64,000 nt of DNA from Halocaridina rubra (Eukaryota > Arthropoda > Malacostraca > Decapoda > Atyidae). Under the pieces are notes generated by a model. The model had not been told where the DNA came from, searched no databases, and worked only from the letters and a program-made list of their open reading frames with translations. Positions 57,871 through 64,000 of this stretch are shown here, in pieces. Every line of letters begins with the position of its first letter. The stretch's first letter is position 1. Location: NCBI GenBank assembly GCA_037179515.1, contig JAXCGZ010015155.1:57501-121500 (forward strand). The letters run 5' to 3'. The position numbers were made by a program, and so were the translations under genes.

Positions 57871-59679
57871 GGAATAGGTTAATATAGTAGAATACTGCAG
57901 CAGCAATGTTACATGAGGTCAAGCAACATGACCGCAGGGGAGGTGTTGAGCAGGTCATTGGGTTTGAGAGGGTGGGTGTGGTTTTGATGATATACGGAAG
58001 TGTCTCTCTGTCAAGGGGGACAGTGTCTGTACACAGGATATTTCACGTAGCGGACAATGACGGTAGTGAGAGGGAAATAATAGGAATGATCCCGTTGCGA
58101 GGCGGAGTCATTATCGAGGTGGGCGTGTCTCTTTTTAGGGCAGTTAAGAGCTAAACAGGAACAAAGTAATGTGCTTTAATTACTTGGCAGTTTACTCGCA
58201 CCTGTGTACATCGTTTCCATAGATGAAGCTAGTTACGTGAATTTGTATATTTTGGAGTATCTCTTACTTGTATTATTTCATGTATCGAAGTCTGTAAAAA
58301 TGCCTTAAAGTTTAGCAGTAACGTTATGGAGAGCCTTGGAAGAAGCCCTTTGGCAGGCCATTGAGGGTGTCGACCTCTGCTAGTCGTGTGCTGAACAGAA
58401 TTGCCAACATGTCCGACCTACTTAAATTTATATATATCTAACTGAGTAATTTACGCTATCTCATATGTATTAAAACATATATATGATAATAGTATAATGA
58501 AATAAAGTTTATTTTATAGTATTAATACCTATCTTTCAAAATTAAAAGTTCATATGAATTTAAAGTTCATCAGGTAATTTGGGTTGGTAATATGAGCGTC
58601 TATGAGCATATGCGTCACACAGGTGAACCTGACTAAGCACCCAACAATCGCCACTGACTCGCAGTTCTTGTATTGTTTCTACATTTACATATAAACAATA
58701 CTAATGTATAATAAATTTCAGCTTAGTAATATTATAATAGCTTCGCTGTTTTGTAGACATCGTATGAAAAATCTTATAAATGCACGAGGGTAGTAGTATA
58801 TATTATATAGTGCAGTATATACAATATATATTACTTACTCATAGCCGAATTAGTTTTTTGTATAATTACCACATTTGATAATAAATAATTCATATAATCA
58901 TCATAAACTAAATAAATTTACAATAAGGAATACAGTATATAAAAAGCTGGAACTTCTAAAAGAAGCAATACTCAAAGTGAAAAAATAGCTCCTTTGATGG
59001 GTGTAGTCATGGTCGCACCTCGTCACTCAGGTGAACAGAAGACAAAAACAACCGAAAGTTTGAAAACAGGAGTAGTGTGGCATTATATACGATTGAAGAA
59101 CGTCACAGCCTCCCAATTACCACTTTGCAATCATGTGATCTGGATTTACGGTGATTTTACAGTACTTAGTGAGAGTTATTAAGGTGAAAATTAGCTTACA
59201 ATGGGTGAAATAAGAAACCCTTTGGATGATGGTTTTCACTGGATGTGCCCTGGGTGATCACCCGTTTGCATATTTTGACAGGTGGTTGCGAGGCAAAACA
59301 CCGCACTTTTGCAACGTTTGTTAAACACTAAATAAGTTAGATGTAGTATTAATGAACAAATGCGACTGTAATGCCTTATAATATCGCCTCATTTTGTGCC
59401 TTTCAAAGTTATTATCGAAAAAGATCCGTCTTGACATCACTGGAAGTGCCTTGTGATATTCTTTTAGTAGACAAACTAAATCAGTTGTTAATCGTGAGAA
59501 TTGATATTTTTTATTGAGTTATATTATCCTTCATTACAATTCATGTGATTTTCCAATAAATTCCGTCCATTGTCGTTTGACAGCCTTAGACCTTAAGTGC
59601 CATTATGTAGGTACTAATTGGTAAAAGTGAGTTCTCCTCTTATGATAAGATCTGATGTATGTGAGAGGGTTAATTCACT
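57869..59679. other. Upstream region of MAGI first coding exon
   Basis: 58.0-58.15 kb is rich in G and moderately GC-rich; the rest is AT-rich. It probably includes 5' UTR or promoter of MAGI, but no core element can be named. Confidence 0.4.
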
Positions 59680-60103
59680 ATGCTCAAGACTACTACCCCA
59701 GGCCAACCTGCGGCTAGACCAGCCAGTAGTCCTAGGGGCCATAGTGGTGTAGAAGAGGAAGGAGTTCTTAGTGGCGATAATGGTAATATTAAGAGCAATG
59801 ACGTGGTGATAACAGCAGGATCTGACCATTGGTCAGGTCAGGTAGTGGAGGCTGTAGTGTGTGTGGGTAGTGAAGGGGGTATTGCAGTTCTGGGAGGCTC
59901 AGACAATGGAGAATTTCCATATTTGGGTGAAATTAGTTCCGGAGTCAAGTATCAACGCGGAGGACCTTCTTTGGCACCCGGTGCCATCTTGTTGGAGATT
60001 CAAGGCCAAAAGGTGGCTGGTTACACGCAGCGTGATGTAGTGGCTTGGATCAATCATTGCACGCGAAATGGTAATCCCTGCGTCATACGCACTGCTCCAC
60101 CAG
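59680..60103 (+). CDS. MAGI: MAGI-family scaffold protein, first coding exon (N-terminal PDZ)
   Basis: MAGI proteins are inverted membrane-associated guanylate kinases that organise cell-junction and synaptic complexes. The exon starts at the ATG at 59680, with an in-frame stop at 59671-59673, and ends at the donor CCA-CCA-G|GTAAAT (phase 1). The first 45 residues are low in complexity. Then comes DHWSGQVVEAVVCVG, GIAVLGGSDNGEFPYLGEI and LLEIQGQKVAGYTQRDVV, which line up with PDZ0 of vertebrate MAGI1-3 (HWTSRV, LGGAEHGEFPYVG, LLEVQG-RVSG). Guanylate kinase, WW and further PDZ exons must lie beyond the window; I saw none in the remaining 3.9 kb. Which MAGI paralogue it is cannot be told. Confidence 0.85.
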
Positions 60104-61074
60104 GTAAATAAATTTGACTGAACTTTTCATCAGTTTATATATATTAATGATCAGAAAAGAAATTATCTTGTTAGGATGATTACTATATGACATGGTGTTT
60201 ATTGGGTTTTTAAATTTGCACAGTAATGCAGTATTAAAAGCTGTGATTTCAGCATTTTAAGGAAATTTTTTACAGTTGAACCCATCTCAATTTGTAGGTG
60301 AATATTAAAATTTTTCTATGGTTTTCTTATTTGTTTTGAATGAATTTGATCTTGTAAACCGTCGAAAAATGTGTTAACCTAATCTAACGAAGCCAGACTA
60401 ACCTAAATGAGAAATGGTAATTTACCACAGTTTGCTGGGTCATATTCATTCAAAATAATGAAAGACCATAGGAAAAATGTCTTAATTTACTATTTTTTAG
60501 GTTTGGTTAGGTTACGTTAGCCTACATATTCCAGTGATTTTCAAGGTCAAATATATTAAAAAAACATTAAAAACATAGGAAAAAATATAATTTGCACTTC
60601 CAAGTTGAGACGAATTCATTTTGATATACAGTACCTTTCAGTACGGTGTTTTTAGATTATATTCTCAAAAAAATATTGTTTGAGTCATCATCTGAAAAGG
60701 CTGTATTATTTCTCATCTTTCTAAGAATAATTCTTCAATACATAAACTCCCAGCATTGATGACATGAATGCTGAATGAGTTCAGGTTACTTCAGGTAGCA
60801 AGAGTCCGCTTTCAGAACTGATGGTTGCTTCTATCTCCTGTTATTTATTTCCTATATTTAGATCCTTTTAATCCCGTTTGCAGTCTGAGCCGTGGGAATA
60901 CTTACTTTGTTCATTTGGCTCGCAGATTATACCTTTAACATTCAGCTTGTCATCTCTTACTTATACAAGAAATATTATATGAGGCATATTATGAATATCA
61001 AATACTATTGAGCGCTAAATGCAATGGGCATTAATGTTAAACATTTAATTTTTGATAGACAGAATCACAAGCTT

Positions 61075-61104
61075 TCATGATATAGTGTGCACACTATATC
61101 ATGA
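61075..61104. repeat. 30-bp perfect palindrome (MAGI intron 1)
   Basis: TCATGATATAGTGTG followed directly by its reverse complement, centred between 61089 and 61090. Confidence 0.85.
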
Positions 61105-63237
61105 TGAAAATTACCATTATTCAGCATTATATCGTTGATCATGCAGATTGTCCATAGTTATTTAATAATGTAAAGGAAGGTTGTTGTTTACAATATTTTT
61201 TTTTAATCTTGATTGTATCAAAAGAACTGCAGCAAAAATATTTTAGTTTGGTTATGTTGCATTTTAACAAGATTAGCTATACAGGGAATAGAGAGAAAGA
61301 GAGAGAGATTGAATATATAACTTTTTCTTTACAATCTGATGAATATATTACTGAAAAGTATAGACATTAGGTGATCACAACCCTACCAAGATCTGAGTAT
61401 GGCAGCAGGGTTTCAGCATACCCTGTTTTTCCTAACATCTGTTTTTAGCCATTTTTAGTCTGTGATTTTTGTTGTACAAATTAGGTTTTTTGCTTGCAGT
61501 AATTCAGAAGTTCAGATGCTGTACTGTAGCGTATGGCTGTAAATATAATGTAGGCTATTTGGCTCGGATATAGCAGAAGATCTGTTGTATGTTGCGCAAT
61601 TGGATATTTGTTCAGTTTCCATTTAAAAATATAATTGAAGGGTGTAGTTATTTCTGCTAATTGTTATTTATATTTTGCATAAAGAAGGGAGTATATGCAT
61701 ATATTTTCTTTTCATTGTTTCATCTTTTTTTCTTCTTTTTTTTTTACTCCAACCCTTAATTCATATTTAACCAATTATTTTTTTTCTTCAATTATTACTG
61801 TATTATAATTTAGTCCAATCAAGAAGAAAAAGTTGGACCTAATTTATTTTTTTTAGCTATTATAGCATTTCTTGATGAAAGGCTTTATTTACATACATAG
61901 ATATTGAATTACTGGCATCACATAACTAGAGATTGTTATTTATCAGTAATTAAGTATATTAAAGCATTTTCAGATCGGATATAATCTAAAACTTAAACAG
62001 AATAATTCATTTCACCCTAGTGATAATTTGTTGACAGTTACTTGACAGTACATGTATTAAAGTACTGCAACTATTTAGATGATTCATGTTGAGCAACTAT
62101 TTATATACAGTACTTTCATACTATTCATATGTGTTGATTACTATTTGTACTTTACATCTCTTTTTGTTTGAGAAGGTTTTCTTTTGATATTTAATTTTAA
62201 GTTCTTTGAGTTGGTTATTTAGGTGCGGTCCAGGTAAAGGGGAGAGGCCTATGACTTTAAAAGAAGAAGAGAATTGATATTCTGTACTTAATTTTATAGG
62301 GGAAGAAGAAAGTCCTTAAGTATTACATTAATCTCTTTGAATACGGTCTTTATTACACTAAAATTATCTCAAAGTTGATATTATATTGTAATTTGCATTC
62401 TTGTTATTGTACATGACTAGGGTTAAGGAAATTCTTTCGGAAAAATAAATGTTAATAGCCTGAACTTACAAGCCGTGATTAGGCCATATGTGATAAAGAT
62501 CTGTTTATATGAAGAATATATTTCATAATACTGAGGTCGCAATTGATTCTATTTTCCATTCCGCTTACATAGATTTGTATTGTTTCATAACCATTTTGAG
62601 ACTAATAATAAAGCACGAATTGTTGGCCCTGATAATAGATAATTTATTGGAGGTAGCTAATGGTGACTGCTGATTATTGCAACCATGATGGTTGAGTTTA
62701 TTATGTTTTACTTATGCTGCAAGATGTAATCAAGGGTGTGAGAGAAGCCAGGCACTGGTGAGCCTTTGCCACCCTGAACTTTTCTTGTCGCAAAAGTTAA
62801 TTGAAGGGGTGACGATGGTCAGGGCTCAGTTGATCCCTTACTCCGTTACTTCTTATGTTGTTGGTGAATTAATTTATTGTACACTATAGCATCAGTCCAG
62901 TATATAAATCAAGACTCAATAAAACAAATTTTGAAACTAAAGAACTGTTAGGAAAAACGTGGCTTATTTCGTATGTTGTGATAATCTTTTGGGTTTTATA
63001 GATATGACATGATCGGACAATATACAGAGAAAAATAATCAAGGATGGTATAATTTTATATACAATTAATGGGGGAAACAGCCAAGGTATATGTATGTACA
63101 ATTTTAAAGCCTGATTAGTATTCGCATAAACGTTTCAAGACGAGCAAATTATTTTTGTTATAAAAATCTGATAATGATAAAAAATAAGAAAGGATTTTGA
63201 TATAACTTAGGTTCATTTAAATTGGACTTACTTTCCG

Positions 63238-63310
63238 TAGCTGTATTTTATGTTTAGTTTTGTTAATTCACTAAACTGTATTTTATGTTTAGTTTTGTTA
63301 ATTCACTATA
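63238..63310 (+). repeat. Direct tandem repeat, two units of 36 bp
   Basis: CTGTATTTTATGTTTAGTTT followed by TGTTAATTCACTA occurs twice with almost no difference. Confidence 0.85.
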
Positions 63311-64000
63311 CCCTTATATTGCTAAACTATGTGGTTATCGTTTGAACCATTATTTGCAATCAAAGATATTGTAGCAGAATCCCAGTTGAGATCACCTGTT
63401 CTTCTCATATATTTAATATTAAATTTATGCAAGTGTTTATTTATTTAATTGGTCTTATATTCACCTATAGGCTACTGTCAACTTACATGTAGAATATTTC
63501 TTAATTCTGAGGAGTTATATACTCACCTGTATAGTCATCTTCTATGTAGAATATTTCGTAATTCTGGTTTATGAATACAATCTCTCGCCCATTAGATATT
63601 TAATGATGACCTTAGTGAATTAAATAGAGGTTGAACATGATGTTAGCTGATGTTTATATTCCGAAAAGTTTGCTTGTTAACATAAAAAGGGCTATGATTC
63701 TTTGCTTTCAGTACGATTCAAGGTCATTTTTCTTATTAAGTGAAGGTTAGTGTGACATTTATGATTGATAGAATAAAGCAACGGACATTTTTGTTTTATT
63801 AATATTATTTTTTCCTTACAAAATGAAATTAGGCCTATCGTGGTTAAGGCTTATTTTGTTTTCATTTTTTTTTCACATTTTGCGCCAACTTCTTTGAGAA
63901 ATTAAATCATAGAATGAGTGAGAATTAAGCCCTTTAATACAATAAGAGAGAGTGAGAAGTTATTAAGAGTGAAATTTTCATTAACTTTATTGTTTGTGCC

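Larger units (their letters stand above)
60104..64000. other. MAGI: MAGI intron 1, start
   Basis: AT-rich and without long microsatellites. Holds the 30-bp palindrome at 61075 and the 36-bp tandem repeat at 63238. No further MAGI exon was seen. Confidence 0.6.

Overview
The window is animal nuclear DNA. Its genes are split by GT-AG introns, and very long dinucleotide runs alternate with tRNA-derived, 5S-rRNA-derived, LINE and Tigger-like repeats. The density of (CT)n, (TA)n and (CA)n tracts, the arthropod-like gene forms and the SINE/LINE mix suggest a decapod crustacean, perhaps a penaeid shrimp. The species is an inference.

Three conserved genes are identified by protein homology. (1) Pdcd4 on the plus strand (24.68-30.35 kb): seven exons give 361 codons from the conserved GGAGGKG segment to the stop. 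The N-terminal exon was not found. (2) EDEM2 on the minus strand (51.98-32.69 kb): a complete 11-exon gene of 788 codons, including a signal-peptide first exon 7.6 kb from exon 2 and an unusually long acidic tail that ends in a segment resembling the C-terminus of vertebrate EDEM2. (3) A MAGI-family scaffold on the plus strand (59.68 kb onward): only the first coding exon, with the N-terminal PDZ domain, lies in the window; its intron fills the rest. Pdcd4 and EDEM2 converge tail to tail near 32 kb. A fourth, unidentified minus-strand terminal exon is possible at 3.3-3.5 kb.

Layout. 0-24.5 kb: no recognised complete gene; dense microsatellites, SINE copies, two other dispersed repeat families, a fold-back element, a 42-bp perfect palindrome, and LINE 3' ends at 17.0-19.0 kb including an open RNase H reading frame. 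24.6-45 kb: Pdcd4 and most of EDEM2, almost free of long dinucleotide tracts but carrying several tRNA-SINEs. 45.4-50.7 kb (EDEM2 intron 1): a decayed pogo/Tigger element with tandem exon-like units, followed by an inverted, internally deleted and amplified relative. 51.0-53.1 kb: tandem tRNA-like units, a 5S-derived SINE, EDEM2 exon 1, a large inverted repeat with a (TA)n core and a well-preserved tRNA-SINE. 53-59.6 kb: intergenic, with LINE remnants and (TA)n tracts. 59.7-64 kb: start of MAGI.

The three genes have no evident shared pathway: Pdcd4 is a translation inhibitor, EDEM2 acts in ER glycoprotein quality control, and MAGI is a junctional scaffold. I did not find a new defence or enzymatic system. 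The most unusual content is repeat architecture: SINEs with different RNA-derived heads but an apparently shared tail, and the amplified exon-like units of the Tigger-like region.
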